A stretch of DNA of 64,000 nucleotides from JABDFW01 sp035550215 (GCA_035550215.1 DASZPM010000012.1:1-64000), one strand, 5' to 3'. Shown: positions 53,115 through 63,130, counted from the stretch's first letter. The notes: generated by a model from the sequence alone, not told the origin. A program made the numbers and translations.

Positions 53115-53178
53115 TTGGCTCTAATAACAGTTATTCGTAAGCCCGGTAAAAAACTTCTGTATACTAATGGTTTAATTT

Positions 53179-54351
53179 TTATACTTTCTTTCTCTTTGCC
53201 TTTTCCCATGCAGCACTTTGTCTTTTCAGCATAAAACGCCGTATACCCGCAATAACAGCATAATTCATCATACAGAAATAGTAAGGAATAAAGAGGATTT
53301 TTATTTTTATTTCTCTTTTTTCCATCATCCAGCCTAATAATGCCATTATGTAAAATAAGCATTGGCAAATAAACAAGGCAACATAGAACCATTCCCCGCT
53401 TTGTGCCGCAATTATGCCGTTTAATATAAATGCCACAATCAACAGGAAAGGCGTTATTGTCCAGCGCAATACACGGTGGCTTATGTATTCAAATGTTAAA
53501 ACAAAATTTCTAAAAGGGTTCATCAATTGCTTCAGCCAAATTATTGATTGTATACCGCCGGCGGCAATTCTTACTTTCCGCTTTAACTCCTCGCCAATGC
53601 TTTCGCTGCCATGCTCTGTCGCACAAGCCAGCGGTTCATAAGCAATGCGGTAACCCTTTGAAGCCACAATTAGCGAAATCATAAAATCATCCAATATGGT
53701 TTCCGGGGGTACCGGCTGGTAGAGGCCGGTACGAATACTAAATAATTCACCTGCGGCACCCACAACGGAGTATAGTTCTGCGTCCCACCTTTTAAGAATG
53801 CTTTCATACTTCCAGTAAATACCTTCGCCAGCAGTAGCGTCCGCCACTTCATCCGCATGTACTTTTTTCTCACCACTTACCGCGCCAACTTTTTCATCAG
53901 CGTAATGGCGGGCGATGTACAGCATAGCGTCATTATTTAAAAAAGTATTTGCGTCTGTAAACACTACTATCTCACTGGTGGCTTCTTTCATTGCCCGGTG
54001 CATTGCGGCTATTTTACCGGCACGTTCCGGCTTATGCATCAACATTATTTGCGGATACCTGCTCACAATGTCTGGTGTCGCGTCGCTCGATCCGTCAGTT
54101 ACTATAATAATGGAAAACTTGTCAGCAGGGTATTCAAGGGCGAGTGTATTGTTAATTTTCTCTTCCATTATGTCTGCCTCGTTGTATGCTGCAATCATCA
54201 GCGTGAGGCTGGGAGTATAACTTCCTTTTTCGGCTATTTTTCTTTTTCCCTTCACACTCCTGCGTATTTTAATCAAAAAGTACATCAGGATGCCGTAACC
54301 GAAAAAGGTATAAAACACTATAAAAATGCTTATCCAGAAAATTACTTTCAT
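53179..54351 (-). CDS. Membrane GT2 glycosyltransferase
   Basis: This protein has 390 residues from the ATG at 54351 (MKVIFWISIF); an ATG at 54375 would overlap the upstream gene. One N-terminal TM helix is followed by a GT-A domain with LTLMIAAYNEADIMEEKI, DGSSD and FTDANTF, then C-terminal TM helices (about 280-370). The QxxRW motif of processive synthases is replaced by RKVRIAAGG, as in IcaA-related non-cellulose enzymes. It ends convergently with the GT2 gene at 53114 and follows the WbbL-like gene by 5 bp. Confidence 0.83.
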   Translation of the reverse strand: MKVIFWISIFIVFYTFFGYGILMYFLIKIRRSVKGKRKIAEKGSYTPSLTLMIAAYNEADIMEEKINNTLALEYPADKFSIIIVTDGSSDATPDIVSRYPQIMLMHKPERAGKIAAMHRAMKEATSEIVVFTDANTFLNNDAMLYIARHYADEKVGAVSGEKKVHADEVADATAGEGIYWKYESILKRWDAELYSVVGAAGELFSIRTGLYQPVPPETILDDFMISLIVASKGYRIAYEPLACATEHGSESIGEELKRKVRIAAGGIQSIIWLKQLMNPFRNFVLTFEYISHRVLRWTITPFLLIVAFILNGIIAAQSGEWFYVALFICQCLFYIMALLGWMMEKREIKIKILFIPYYFCMMNYAVIAGIRRFMLKRQSAAWEKAKRKKV

Positions 54352-54356
54352 AGTTG

Positions 54357-55274
54357 TTATCTTTTTACCGGCCATCCCAGGTCGTCACTGTTAACAGCGT
54401 GCGTTACATTCCACCATATAGCCTTTATTAATGCAAGTGTAAAGCCTTCTTGTTTGTTTTTGATATATGATAATATATTACGGGGCGTAACCACTGCCAG
54501 GAAATATATTCCGAAGATTAATTTTTGAAAACCATTTGCGTTGCGGCGGATAAACAAAATACGGTTACGGTTCATAAAGTATTCTTTCAGCACACTGTTC
54601 TTGCCCACAGAAATAGATTCCTTATGAAATATCAGAGCGTGCATATTTACTTCAATAGTATAACCTGCCCTTTTAAAACTTTCACACCAATCCATCTCCT
54701 CGTAATATAAAAAAAAGTTTTCAGCCATTAACCCGGCTTTTTTAAGTGCAGATGTGCGGATAAGCATGGCCGCACCATGGGCAAATGCAGTGGGCCCTGA
54801 AGCATTATTATATTGGCCGCTATCCTTTTCAAACTGGCCAATGCAACTATTGCGGCAGGTAAAAAAATTCATTTTTGTAAAACCTGCGTATTGAATCATT
54901 TCTTTATCAGTAAAATAATGTATTTTAGGCGACACAATTGCTGTAGCCGGATGCTCCTCCAAAGTATTAACCAGTATCTCTACCAGGTTGTGCGTAAATT
55001 CAGTATCATTGTTAACCAAAAAAAGGCAATCGCCTTTAGCAGCTTTTATGCCTACATTATTGCCCCCCGCAAAGCCGAGATTCGTTTCCGAACGTATAAA
55101 TATAAATTCCGGGTAAGCTGCCTCCCACTGCGGAACATAATTTTCAATGCTTCCATTGTCTACAACAATAATCTCTATGGGTATGTTTATATTAATCGCG
55201 GTTATGGAAGCCAGTAATTCTTCGGTAACCCGGGGCTGATTAAAATTTACCGTTATAATGGATACAAGTTTCAT
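54357..55274 (-). CDS. GT2 rhamnosyltransferase-like (WbbL type)
   Basis: This protein has 305 residues. The start SIITVNFNQPRVTEELLASI, then VVDNGS, FIRSETNLGFAGGNNVGIKAAKG-like and LFLVNNDTEF are the signature of WbbL/rhamnosyltransferase-type GT2 enzymes. The LLYYEEMDWCE-like acid motif (FFLYYEEMDWC) is also present. Rhamnose as donor is a reasonable guess. It is the first gene of a two-gene minus-strand operon. Confidence 0.86.
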   Translation of the reverse strand: MKLVSIITVNFNQPRVTEELLASITAININIPIEIIVVDNGSIENYVPQWEAAYPEFIFIRSETNLGFAGGNNVGIKAAKGDCLFLVNNDTEFTHNLVEILVNTLEEHPATAIVSPKIHYFTDKEMIQYAGFTKMNFFTCRNSCIGQFEKDSGQYNNASGPTAFAHGAAMLIRTSALKKAGLMAENFFLYYEEMDWCESFKRAGYTIEVNMHALIFHKESISVGKNSVLKEYFMNRNRILFIRRNANGFQKLIFGIYFLAVVTPRNILSYIKNKQEGFTLALIKAIWWNVTHAVNSDDLGWPVKR

Positions 55275-55332
55275 TAGCCGTTAGTTCGTCAAAGATATTT
55301 TTAGGATTTACGCTATGTGAAAATATTCAAAA

Positions 55333-55860
55333 TTGAGCACAAACAGGCAAATACAAGAACAAATATCTGGTTTACAAAAAGCAACCGGGGGTGATGCTGA
55401 CATTGAACGAAAGCTTGATGAACTTATTGTTTTATTACAAACCAGTGATATTGACAGTGAGAAAATAAAGGAGTATCAAAAGCGGTTTAACGAGGCTGTT
55501 GAACATTCCACGCTGGATGCATTTAAAAAGTTAGACAATGAGTCCCTTTCCCGCGAAGAACTATTGAATGACCTTGGAAAATTACTGGAGGAAAACCCCA
55601 TAGACAGTAAAATAACAAGCAATATTGTAAAGAAGAGTGCAACCAAGCGTATCGTACTCGCCCTGATAGGTATAGCACTTGTAACATTGGGTTTTGCCAT
55701 GATTATTTTGCCTGCACCTCCTTATTTTGAAATGTTTACTGTATTTTATTTTAGCAATGATGACGGTGTAACGCTGATGGATTTAATTTCATTAATAATC
55801 ATTCTTTGTGGCGTATATTTATTGGTAATGTCTGCAATAAAACATAAAAAAGGAATTTAA
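55333..55860 (+). CDS. Unknown membrane protein heading the partner-switch operon
   Basis: This protein has 175 residues and starts at a TTG; no in-frame ATG lies upstream before a stop (ATG-TGA at 55315). The N-terminal two thirds are helical and charged (coiled-coil-like, 1-95). The C-terminus has two TM helices (about 98-122 and 143-168). It ends 2 bp before the receiver-PP2C gene. A membrane-bound sensor or tether for the RsbU-like phosphatase is a plausible role; no family is recognised. Confidence 0.72.
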   Translation: MSTNRQIQEQISGLQKATGGDADIERKLDELIVLLQTSDIDSEKIKEYQKRFNEAVEHSTLDAFKKLDNESLSREELLNDLGKLLEENPIDSKITSNIVKKSATKRIVLALIGIALVTLGFAMIILPAPPYFEMFTVFYFSNDDGVTLMDLISLIIILCGVYLLVMSAIKHKKGI

Positions 55861-55862
55861 TA

Positions 55863-57008
55863 ATGATAGCTACCCTAAAAAAAATATTATTGGTAGATGA
55901 CAGCGCATTTATGCTGGCCATGCTGGCTAACGCGTTTGAAAAGGAGAGCTTTATGGTTATAAAAGCAGCGTCTGCCAATGAGGCATTAACAATTCTTGAA
56001 ACACACAAGCCGGATATAATACTGTCTGATTACGAAATGCCTATAATGAATGGCTTTATATTCCGACAATTATTGTTAAAAAATCCCGCAACTAAAGATA
56101 TACCTTTTGTTTTTCTTACTACCCATAAAGAAAATGAACTTGTAATGAAAGGCCTGGGTGAATTGCAGGCTGTTGACTTCATAAATAAGGATACCCCAAT
56201 ACCCGTTATTATTTCAAAACTTGACAACCTGCTTTCAACCGTAAGGCAAAAGCAAGCGCACGCAGTAGAAGAACTGCGCAAAGCCGCTGAAGCCATAAAT
56301 GTTAAATCAATTCCTACAAAAGGCCCTTCCTTTAAAAGTTTTGAAGTTGGTTTCTGGCACGAACCTTATCACGGTTACCCGGGCGGGGATTTTATTGATT
56401 TTATTAAAGTGAACGACAGGTACACTTACATAATATTGGGCGATGTAATGGGAAAAAAGTGGATTGCCTGGTTTTTCACCTTTAGCTACTTAAGCTATAT
56501 ACGCGCCACCGTAAGATTTTTAGTGTCTGACGAAAAAACCGACCCCGCTTATATTTTGCAAAAAATAAACCAGGCTATTTGCAAAGACGAGGTATTAAAA
56601 GACGTGCTTGCCGGTTTATCACTTTTACTTGTAGACGAGCAGACAAGCAATGTAAAATATGCCGGCGCCGGCGATGTACCGCTGTTGTTTTACAAAGCTG
56701 CCGAAGATGAGCTTACTACCGTAAAAACTTCTGGTCTTTTGCTTGGGCTGTTTAGCAATGCGGTATATGACTCCCATGACATTACCCTAAAACCGGGCGA
56801 CAGGTTATTGGTTTTCTCCGATGGGTTGATTGATTTTACCGAAGAATCAGGCAAAAGGAAAAGTGATTATGAACTGTTTAAAAAGAATGTGCACCCATAT
56901 TTGAAAATGGACAGAAGCTTTACTATTATACGGGGCTATTTACAAGGGTTATTAAAGGATGGCAGGCAGGCTGATGATGCCAGTGTAATATCAATATATA
57001 AAAAATAA
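55863..57008 (+). CDS. Receiver-PP2C (RsbU/SpoIIE-like) phosphatase
   Basis: This protein has 381 residues. A receiver domain with D56 (DIILSDYEMP) is linked to a PP2C/SpoIIE phosphatase domain (about 155-380) showing GGDFIDF, LGDVMGKKW, AGAGDVPLL and FSDGLIDFTE-SG with the metal-binding Asp residues. It would dephosphorylate the downstream STAS protein when its receiver is phosphorylated. Its stop shares one base with the STAS start (TAATG), so expression is coupled. Confidence 0.9.
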   Translation: MIATLKKILLVDDSAFMLAMLANAFEKESFMVIKAASANEALTILETHKPDIILSDYEMPIMNGFIFRQLLLKNPATKDIPFVFLTTHKENELVMKGLGELQAVDFINKDTPIPVIISKLDNLLSTVRQKQAHAVEELRKAAEAINVKSIPTKGPSFKSFEVGFWHEPYHGYPGGDFIDFIKVNDRYTYIILGDVMGKKWIAWFFTFSYLSYIRATVRFLVSDEKTDPAYILQKINQAICKDEVLKDVLAGLSLLLVDEQTSNVKYAGAGDVPLLFYKAAEDELTTVKTSGLLLGLFSNAVYDSHDITLKPGDRLLVFSDGLIDFTEESGKRKSDYELFKKNVHPYLKMDRSFTIIRGYLQGLLKDGRQADDASVISIYKK

Positions 57009-57340
57009 TGATTATGATTCTGGATACGCAAAAAACGGAAAAGTTCTTGATAGCGAAAATAACGGAACAGGATGCAAACCTTGAAATTGCAGATAAATTC
57101 CGCGATGAGATATTTGCCCTTATTGAACAAGATAACCACAGGGTTGTTTTAAATTTTGAAGAGGTTACTTATGTTGACAGTTCATTTTTAGGCGCAATGG
57201 TTGCCGGGCTAAAAAAGGCTTTGAGCCTGGGTGGCGATATTTTTTTGGTGGAGTTGAAAAAAGACATTTATAATATGATGCACCTGATAAGGATGGACAA
57301 AGTATTTAAAATTTACACCCATGCGGCAGATATTGAATAA
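57008..57340 (+). CDS. STAS anti-sigma-factor antagonist (RsbV-like)
   Basis: This protein has 110 residues, a STAS domain with the phosphorylatable serine in YVDSSFLGAM (S58 or S59). It is the switch protein of the cassette: phosphorylated by the ATPase-kinase encoded next, dephosphorylated by the PP2C protein encoded before it. Confidence 0.88.
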   Translation: MIMILDTQKTEKFLIAKITEQDANLEIADKFRDEIFALIEQDNHRVVLNFEEVTYVDSSFLGAMVAGLKKALSLGGDIFLVELKKDIYNMMHLIRMDKVFKIYTHAADIE

Positions 57341-57365
57341 TCTCCGGTGATAACGCCTGCTGACC

Positions 57366-57896
57366 ATGCAATTTATTTTTACCCATAACGCTTCTCTGAT
57401 ACGACCGCTATTGTCAGAAGTACTGCAATATTTAGAAGAACTGCTTATAGTGGAACGAACTGACACAGAAGACCTTTTGCACAGGTGTAAATTTATTATA
57501 ACCGAGTTATGTACAAATGCCATTAAACATTCCGGCGAGGCAAAGAGTATATTGCATATTTACACACAGGAGGGTACACTCATTATTAAAAAAACAGATA
57601 CCGGCAAGCCATTTAGCTCATGTATGAATAATATTGATATATCCTTTCCCCTTGCCCCCGAAATAGATACACTGGTTTTAATGGAAGATGATATAAACCG
57701 GCTAAATCTCCAAAGAGTTGATGATTATAACGCCACATTTTATGCAGAACAGTTAAATCTTCCCGTAGCAGCAGGAAAAAGGTTAAATGAACACTTTGGC
57801 CTGGTACTTATTTGCCTCTCTGCCGACAGTTTTACTTACACACACGACCCCTATGATGGCAGCAATATCTTCATCGCCTCAATAAATCTTGTATAG
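57366..57896 (+). CDS. HATPase anti-sigma/serine-kinase-like regulator (RsbW-like)
   Basis: This protein has 176 residues. A GHKL ATPase fold is indicated by the N-box FIITELCTNAIKHSGEA (about 41-57) and a G1-like KKTDTGKPF segment. It is expected to phosphorylate the STAS protein and to sequester a target. No sigma factor gene is in the cassette, so the target may be a non-sigma protein such as an enzyme of the surrounding polysaccharide locus. Confidence 0.82.
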   Translation: MQFIFTHNASLIRPLLSEVLQYLEELLIVERTDTEDLLHRCKFIITELCTNAIKHSGEAKSILHIYTQEGTLIIKKTDTGKPFSSCMNNIDISFPLAPEIDTLVLMEDDINRLNLQRVDDYNATFYAEQLNLPVAAGKRLNEHFGLVLICLSADSFTYTHDPYDGSNIFIASINLV

Positions 57897-58742
57897 CTAC
57901 TGTTCAATCTCATTGTCAATTTTATCTAAAACAATGCTGTCAACTTCCATATTGAACTTACGGGCATAAAACTTACCAGACTGTAAAAGCCTGGGCAAAT
58001 CATCCATTGTAAAATTTTTTGGACTTGCTTTTTTTTCGCTCCAGTCTATATACCTCAGGTTGTCATTTACCATATAGTCCTTATAGGGTGAGTTATATAA
58101 AACCGTTTGAAAGAACAATTCATCAGGCGCCCACGAAAGTTTAAAAAAACGCACATACCCAGGATGACTTTTGATAAATTCAAGTATATAGTTTACCAGT
58201 TCGAGGGCGATGCTAAACCACTGCGAGCGGCCAACCGCTGCTAACCCATACGGCATCTTACGCGCAGGTAATAATTTGTTCATCCATTTTTCAACGGCAT
58301 GCCTGCCGGTAAAAGTATAGTTGGCAAGGTGGTAATTAGTAATACGCGGTATCGCTTCTGTCCAAACTTCATTTACGGGATAATATTCCATAAATGCTTT
58401 ACCGGGATTCTGTCCGAAAAAGGCGTGTATAGCTTCTGCCGGTTTTAAAGGGTAATCCTGGCCGCTTAACAAATTAATATATCCGTAGTCTTTGCCCGAA
58501 GATATTACCTGGCTGAACCCATTAATAGTAGCCTGCACAATAGAAAAAGCTCCCCAAAAAACTTTTACCCGCTCCTCAATAAAAAAAATCTGTGGGCGGT
58601 TTTTTAATGGTTTAAAAGCATTAATAGGTGTTTTTAAATCAACATGAATGTAAATATCAGCATCTGTATGCGACAGATGGTTTATAAGCCGCTCTAGTTG
58701 TGTATTATAAATATGGGTAAGTATAAGATGGGCAATGCGCAT
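57897..58742 (-). CDS. Core-2/I-branching-enzyme-like glycosyltransferase (GT14)
   Basis: This protein has 281 residues. IAHLILTHIYNTQLERLINHL, DIYIHVDLKTP, YINLLSGQDYPLKPAEAIHAFF and SWAPDELFFQTVL match the bacterial beta-1,6-N-acetylglucosaminyltransferase-type family. It ends directly after the RsbW-like gene's stop (convergent, no spacer). It probably adds a branch sugar; donor is uncertain. Confidence 0.86.
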   Translation of the reverse strand: MRIAHLILTHIYNTQLERLINHLSHTDADIYIHVDLKTPINAFKPLKNRPQIFFIEERVKVFWGAFSIVQATINGFSQVISSGKDYGYINLLSGQDYPLKPAEAIHAFFGQNPGKAFMEYYPVNEVWTEAIPRITNYHLANYTFTGRHAVEKWMNKLLPARKMPYGLAAVGRSQWFSIALELVNYILEFIKSHPGYVRFFKLSWAPDELFFQTVLYNSPYKDYMVNDNLRYIDWSEKKASPKNFTMDDLPRLLQSGKFYARKFNMEVDSIVLDKIDNEIEQ

Positions 58743-58867
58743 ATTGGATTAACTTGAACTTAAAAATAATACAATTACAACTGTTATGGAGTTAGTATGG
58801 GAAAAATAATTGATATTAGCGTAATAGCCCGGGTGCAGCAGTATTGCACTAAAGTTAAAAATCCAAT

Positions 58868-59968
58868 ATGAAACACAGGTTTGAAGTTTTAGACATCTTT
58901 CGCGGCATTTTTGCCAGCATGGTTGTTTTTTTTCACATGAGCGCTTTTGCCAATACTGTTATACTTAATAATAACCTTGTATATAACAGCGATCTTTTTG
59001 TTGATTTCTTTTTTGTGCTCAGCGGCTTTGTTATTACTTACACGCACCAGCACATGTCGCAGGCATTAGACATGGGGCTGTTTTATAAGAAAAGGTTTTT
59101 TCGCCTTTATCCCCTGCATTTTATTATGTTGCTTGTGTTTGTTGCTATAGAATCAGTAAAACATTTTTTTGTTGGGCATATACAAATAAACCAACTGGAT
59201 AACGCAAACAACAATGTACTCACTTTTTTTTCAAACCTGTTTTTAATACATTCAGTCAAACTGCCCGGCGTTACGGATGTTAGCTGGAATATACCCAGTT
59301 GGTCAATAAGCGCTGAAATGTTATGCTACCTGCTATTTGGCGTAATAGTATGGTTTATACACAAGGTGCATATTTATAAATCCCGGAATTTTGTGTATGG
59401 ATTAACTGCCATAACCGCATTGCTAATATACTATGGCATCAGGAGCAATTTTAACCTGGAACGTACTTTTGATTATGGCTTTTTACGTGCATGGATTGGC
59501 TTTTTTACCGGCGCAGTTTGCTTTAATATATTCAGCAGCACGCGGGAAAAAGTTATAGCGTTTTCATCTTCTTTTTTCCACGTAAGCGAGGTGTTTCTCC
59601 TGGCCGCTATGGTAATAATGGTATATAATGGTGATTACCTGAAGCCGTATGCTTTTGTATATGAGATACTATTCTTTTGCTCAATTTACATTTTTGCCTT
59701 TGAGAAGGGGTTGATATCAAAACTCTTTAAAAAATCCGGCCTATTGCAAAAAATAGGCACATACTCCTACTCCATTTACATGGTGCATGCATTTCTGCTG
59801 AGTATATTCAATATTATTTTTATACGGTTATTAAAGTTGCCTCCTGCTGCCTACAGTTACCTGTTCATTTTAAACTACATGCTTATTTATTTTGTTTCGC
59901 AGTGGACATACAAACATATTGAGCTAAGATTTCAATTAAAAAAGAAGAAGGGAATGGTGAAAGTCTAA
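58868..59968 (+). CDS. Acyltransferase 3 (OafA-like) membrane protein
   Basis: This protein has 366 residues and about ten TM helices. The N-terminal VLDIFRGIFASMVVFFHMSAF (with the conserved His) and DFFFVLSGFVITY are the family hallmarks, and SWNIPSWSISAEM is the middle motif. It O-acylates (usually acetylates) a glycan during or after assembly. A GTGCA/TGCAC inverted repeat lies just upstream at 58833-58849. Confidence 0.9.
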   Translation: MKHRFEVLDIFRGIFASMVVFFHMSAFANTVILNNNLVYNSDLFVDFFFVLSGFVITYTHQHMSQALDMGLFYKKRFFRLYPLHFIMLLVFVAIESVKHFFVGHIQINQLDNANNNVLTFFSNLFLIHSVKLPGVTDVSWNIPSWSISAEMLCYLLFGVIVWFIHKVHIYKSRNFVYGLTAITALLIYYGIRSNFNLERTFDYGFLRAWIGFFTGAVCFNIFSSTREKVIAFSSSFFHVSEVFLLAAMVIMVYNGDYLKPYAFVYEILFFCSIYIFAFEKGLISKLFKKSGLLQKIGTYSYSIYMVHAFLLSIFNIIFIRLLKLPPAAYSYLFILNYMLIYFVSQWTYKHIELRFQLKKKKGMVKV

Positions 59969-59992
59969 AAAATGCAAACGGCATCAGCAGGT

Positions 59993-61351
59993 TTATTTAC
60001 CGCCAGCCCCCCGTATTTTTTGCCAGTTTAACTTTACAAGCCATACTGCTTCTGTGTACCCCAATTTGTATATATCTTTAAATTTAAAAGGATTGTATTT
60101 TATCAGCTCCCTGTACCCAATTACGGTGCCAATAAGTATGGGAATGAAAGTGGTTATAGCCACCCCATATACGTTGCCAAAAATAAGAATGCCCGCTACA
60201 TCTCCCGCAATATTCGCTGCAAGCATTATAAGTATTTTGTAAAAATTTATCTGGTGCCTGCTTATTACATCCAGCGTTAGGGCCAAAAACCGGTCAGCAG
60301 GGTATAAAAGTGCAAATGTTATGTAAAGCCGGTACACATTAGCCGCCTGCATACCCATTGTAGTACCCGCGTATTGGCCGCCGCCAACCAGGCTTATAAG
60401 AAAATCAGCCAGCAATACTGCAGCTAAACATGCTGGCACCAACATAATGGTTGTCATACCCGCGTATTTTTTGTAGATGTATATTACTTCATCCTTATTA
60501 TTACGGTTAAAAGCAGAAGAAAGCGATGGCGTTGCGGTAGCGGCAAAACTTCTTAAGGGTATTTCTACAAGTTCAAGAAATTTAACACCGAGAGAATAAA
60601 CAGCAACTGCGGCTGGGCCCAGCATTGCTTTAATAATAATTACGTCTGACTTGCCAAAAAGGCTGGCGCTAAGTGATGTACCAACAGCGTATTTACCAAA
60701 ATGAAACATTTCAAGCGTGGTAGCTTTCGTACTTTTTTTTACCATATTAATACGCGAAAAACCAATCATGATAGTAACAGTACTTGTAACAATAGCGGAA
60801 CCGAGGTTAGCAAGCACAACATTTTGCAAGCTTGTTTTATGCAAAACAATCAATATTACCACGGTACCAACAAACATCATTTGGGTGATAAAACGAATGA
60901 ACAGTAACCTGTCGAAGCGCTGTTCTGCCTGCACTACACAGGTAGCAATATAATACGGCAGCATGGCTATAAAAGTAATACCAAACCACTTTATAAGCAC
61001 CCGCATTGACACATCGCTGATAAAGGGGAGAAGAAAAAATGCCAGTGCATTAATACACACAAAAATACCGGTTATTGCGAGGCCGATAAACCAGGTTGAC
61101 CCCATTATCGCGTCCGCCCTTTGCTTTTCAGCCCCGGCATAAAATTTAATAAACGCAGTAGTTAGAAACCCAGAACGCACTGTATCCAGCAACAAAAGAA
61201 TTGTTTGAAAATATATCCATATACCCATTTCAGCAGGTGTAAGTGCGTGGTACAGGATAGCAAACGTTAGCATGCCAACGCCCGACATTATTATATTGCC
61301 TGAGAGAGAAAGAAAGTGTTTGTTTTTTAGCTTTTCAATTAGGCCCGGCAT
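59993..61351 (-). CDS. Polysaccharide flippase (Wzx/MATE-like)
   Basis: This protein has 452 residues and 12-14 predicted TM helices. The N-terminal start FLSLSGNIIMSGVGMLTFAILYHAL-like and the charged loop GFLTTAFIKFYAG match oligosaccharide flippases. It would move the lipid-linked repeat unit across the inner membrane. It is convergent with the acyltransferase gene. Confidence 0.87.
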   Translation of the reverse strand: MPGLIEKLKNKHFLSLSGNIIMSGVGMLTFAILYHALTPAEMGIWIYFQTILLLLDTVRSGFLTTAFIKFYAGAEKQRADAIMGSTWFIGLAITGIFVCINALAFFLLPFISDVSMRVLIKWFGITFIAMLPYYIATCVVQAEQRFDRLLFIRFITQMMFVGTVVILIVLHKTSLQNVVLANLGSAIVTSTVTIMIGFSRINMVKKSTKATTLEMFHFGKYAVGTSLSASLFGKSDVIIIKAMLGPAAVAVYSLGVKFLELVEIPLRSFAATATPSLSSAFNRNNKDEVIYIYKKYAGMTTIMLVPACLAAVLLADFLISLVGGGQYAGTTMGMQAANVYRLYITFALLYPADRFLALTLDVISRHQINFYKILIMLAANIAGDVAGILIFGNVYGVAITTFIPILIGTVIGYRELIKYNPFKFKDIYKLGYTEAVWLVKLNWQKIRGAGGK

Positions 61352-61528
61352 GCGTGTACTGGTTTACTGGATTTGTAATTTACTACCCGAAGATAAATAC
61401 ACCACCTGTAAATTACACCATTAAAGAATTAAAATATACACCTGTTTTTTAATAGCTGCTTAAAAACACTTAAACTTGTTAATTAACCGTGATAAATCAC
61501 GTAATTTGTTTATTGAATCCAACGGCCT

Positions 61529-62332
61529 ATGCCTGGTAAATATTCTTTCGATAAAGTTACGCTGCTTGTTACTCATTATAACCGTAGCCGCTCCCTTGAG
61601 CGGTTATTAAAAGCATTTGACGATTTAGGCTGCAGTTTTGGCGGCATTGTTGTTTCTGACGATGGCAGTAAGCTTGAACATATTGAGTATATTAAGCAGT
61701 TGCAAAATATTTTTACATTCGCCCTTGTTACCACACCGGTTAACAAAGGACTGGGTAATAATATTAATAAAGGACAGGATGCAGTAAAAACTCCCTACAC
61801 ATTGTATGTGCAGGAAGACTTTGTACCAAAAGCAATATTCCCGGAACATTTTATTGACGCCCTGCAATTTTTGGAGAAAGATAAAGGACTGGATATTGCC
61901 CGGTTTTATGCCTATTTTGCTTACCCATATATGAAACCCTATGGCAAAGGGTTTTCAGAAATGAAATTTCACACGTCACCATTTTACAGCAACCACCTGA
62001 AGTTTTATTTTTACAGTGACCACCCGCATCTGAGAAGGAGCAACTTTTTTGAAAAATTCGGACGTTACGTCGAAGGGCAAAAAGGAGATATTACCGAGTA
62101 CCGTATGGCGCTTAATTTTTTGTACCACCATGCGCGGGGCCTTTTTTACAACGAATTTACCACCCTGTTTGACCAGGCCAATTCGTCAAATGAACCAAGC
62201 ACTATGAACAGGGCATCCTGGCGTGAAAGCCGTAACCCGTTTTTCCTGGCCCTGCGTGCAGCCTACTTAAAGGTGAAACTGGCAAGATGGACATGGGATG
62301 TCGTTAGCGGAAAGTATAAAAACAAACTTTGA
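61529..62332 (+). CDS. GT2-like glycosyltransferase, tandem paralogue 1
   Basis: This protein has 267 residues. The GT-A start TLLVTHYNRSRSLERLL and VVSDDGSK are followed by LGNNINKGQDAV, LYVQEDF and a conserved C-terminal half (ARFYAYF, GFSEM, YSDHPHLRRSNFFEKFGRY). Its sequence is collinear with the next gene, 30 bp downstream, so the pair arose by tandem duplication. Both lack TM helices. Confidence 0.82.
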   Translation: MPGKYSFDKVTLLVTHYNRSRSLERLLKAFDDLGCSFGGIVVSDDGSKLEHIEYIKQLQNIFTFALVTTPVNKGLGNNINKGQDAVKTPYTLYVQEDFVPKAIFPEHFIDALQFLEKDKGLDIARFYAYFAYPYMKPYGKGFSEMKFHTSPFYSNHLKFYFYSDHPHLRRSNFFEKFGRYVEGQKGDITEYRMALNFLYHHARGLFYNEFTTLFDQANSSNEPSTMNRASWRESRNPFFLALRAAYLKVKLARWTWDVVSGKYKNKL

Positions 62333-62362
62333 TTCAAAAAACCGTTTGCCAAAATTATTTCT

Positions 62363-63130
62363 ATGGCCAACCAATATCATTTTCCCGGCGTTGCTTTATT
62401 AATTACCCATTACAACCGCAGTAAATCTCTTGAAAGGCTATTAACAACTTTTTCTGCACAAGGCTGCGTATTTGATGAAATTGTGGTTAGCGATGACGGC
62501 AGCAAACCTGAACACCAGGAATATTTGAAACAATTACAGCCTAAGTTTAATTATAAGCTTGTTACAACACCGGTAAACAAAGGGCTTGGCAATAACATAA
62601 ATAAGGGGCAGGATGCGGTTACCGCGCCTTATACTTTATATGTACAGGAAGACTTTGAACCTGCCCCTGATTTTCCGTTACATTTTACTGACGCCATGAG
62701 CATATTAAATGAAAGGCCGGATGTGGACATGGCGCGCTTTTATGCTTATTTTAAGTACCCTTATTTAAAGCCAATAAGAAACGGCTTTTCAGAAATGATT
62801 TTTAAAGTGTGGTACCCGGGCTACAAAAAGTTTTATTACTACAGCGACCACCCGCATGTGAGACGAAGCAATTTTTTGCAAAAATTCGGGCGATACCCAG
62901 AAGGAAAAAAAGGCGACGTTACTGAATATACTATGATGATGAATTTTTTAAAGAAGAAAGGCAAGGGCATTTATTATGATGATTTCCATGGGCTGTTTTT
63001 TCAAAAAAATTCAAATGATGAGCCTAGTACTATGACACGTGAAACGTGGCGCACTACCAGTAACCCTTTTATATCGTTTGCAAGGGATATTTACCGGCAC
63101 TTAAAGTTTAACAAGGATTATTTATTCTGA
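62363..63130 (+). CDS. GT2-like glycosyltransferase, tandem paralogue 2
   Basis: This protein has 255 residues, collinear with the preceding gene (shared THYNRSKSLERLL, LGNNINKGQDAV, YVQEDF, YSDHPHVRRSNFLQKFGRYPEG, GDVTEY). Differences cluster in the middle and C-terminal acceptor region, consistent with divergence of acceptor specificity. Its last 9 bp overlap the end of the opposing GT4 gene. Confidence 0.82.
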   Translation: MANQYHFPGVALLITHYNRSKSLERLLTTFSAQGCVFDEIVVSDDGSKPEHQEYLKQLQPKFNYKLVTTPVNKGLGNNINKGQDAVTAPYTLYVQEDFEPAPDFPLHFTDAMSILNERPDVDMARFYAYFKYPYLKPIRNGFSEMIFKVWYPGYKKFYYYSDHPHVRRSNFLQKFGRYPEGKKGDVTEYTMMMNFLKKKGKGIYYDDFHGLFFQKNSNDEPSTMTRETWRTTSNPFISFARDIYRHLKFNKDYLF

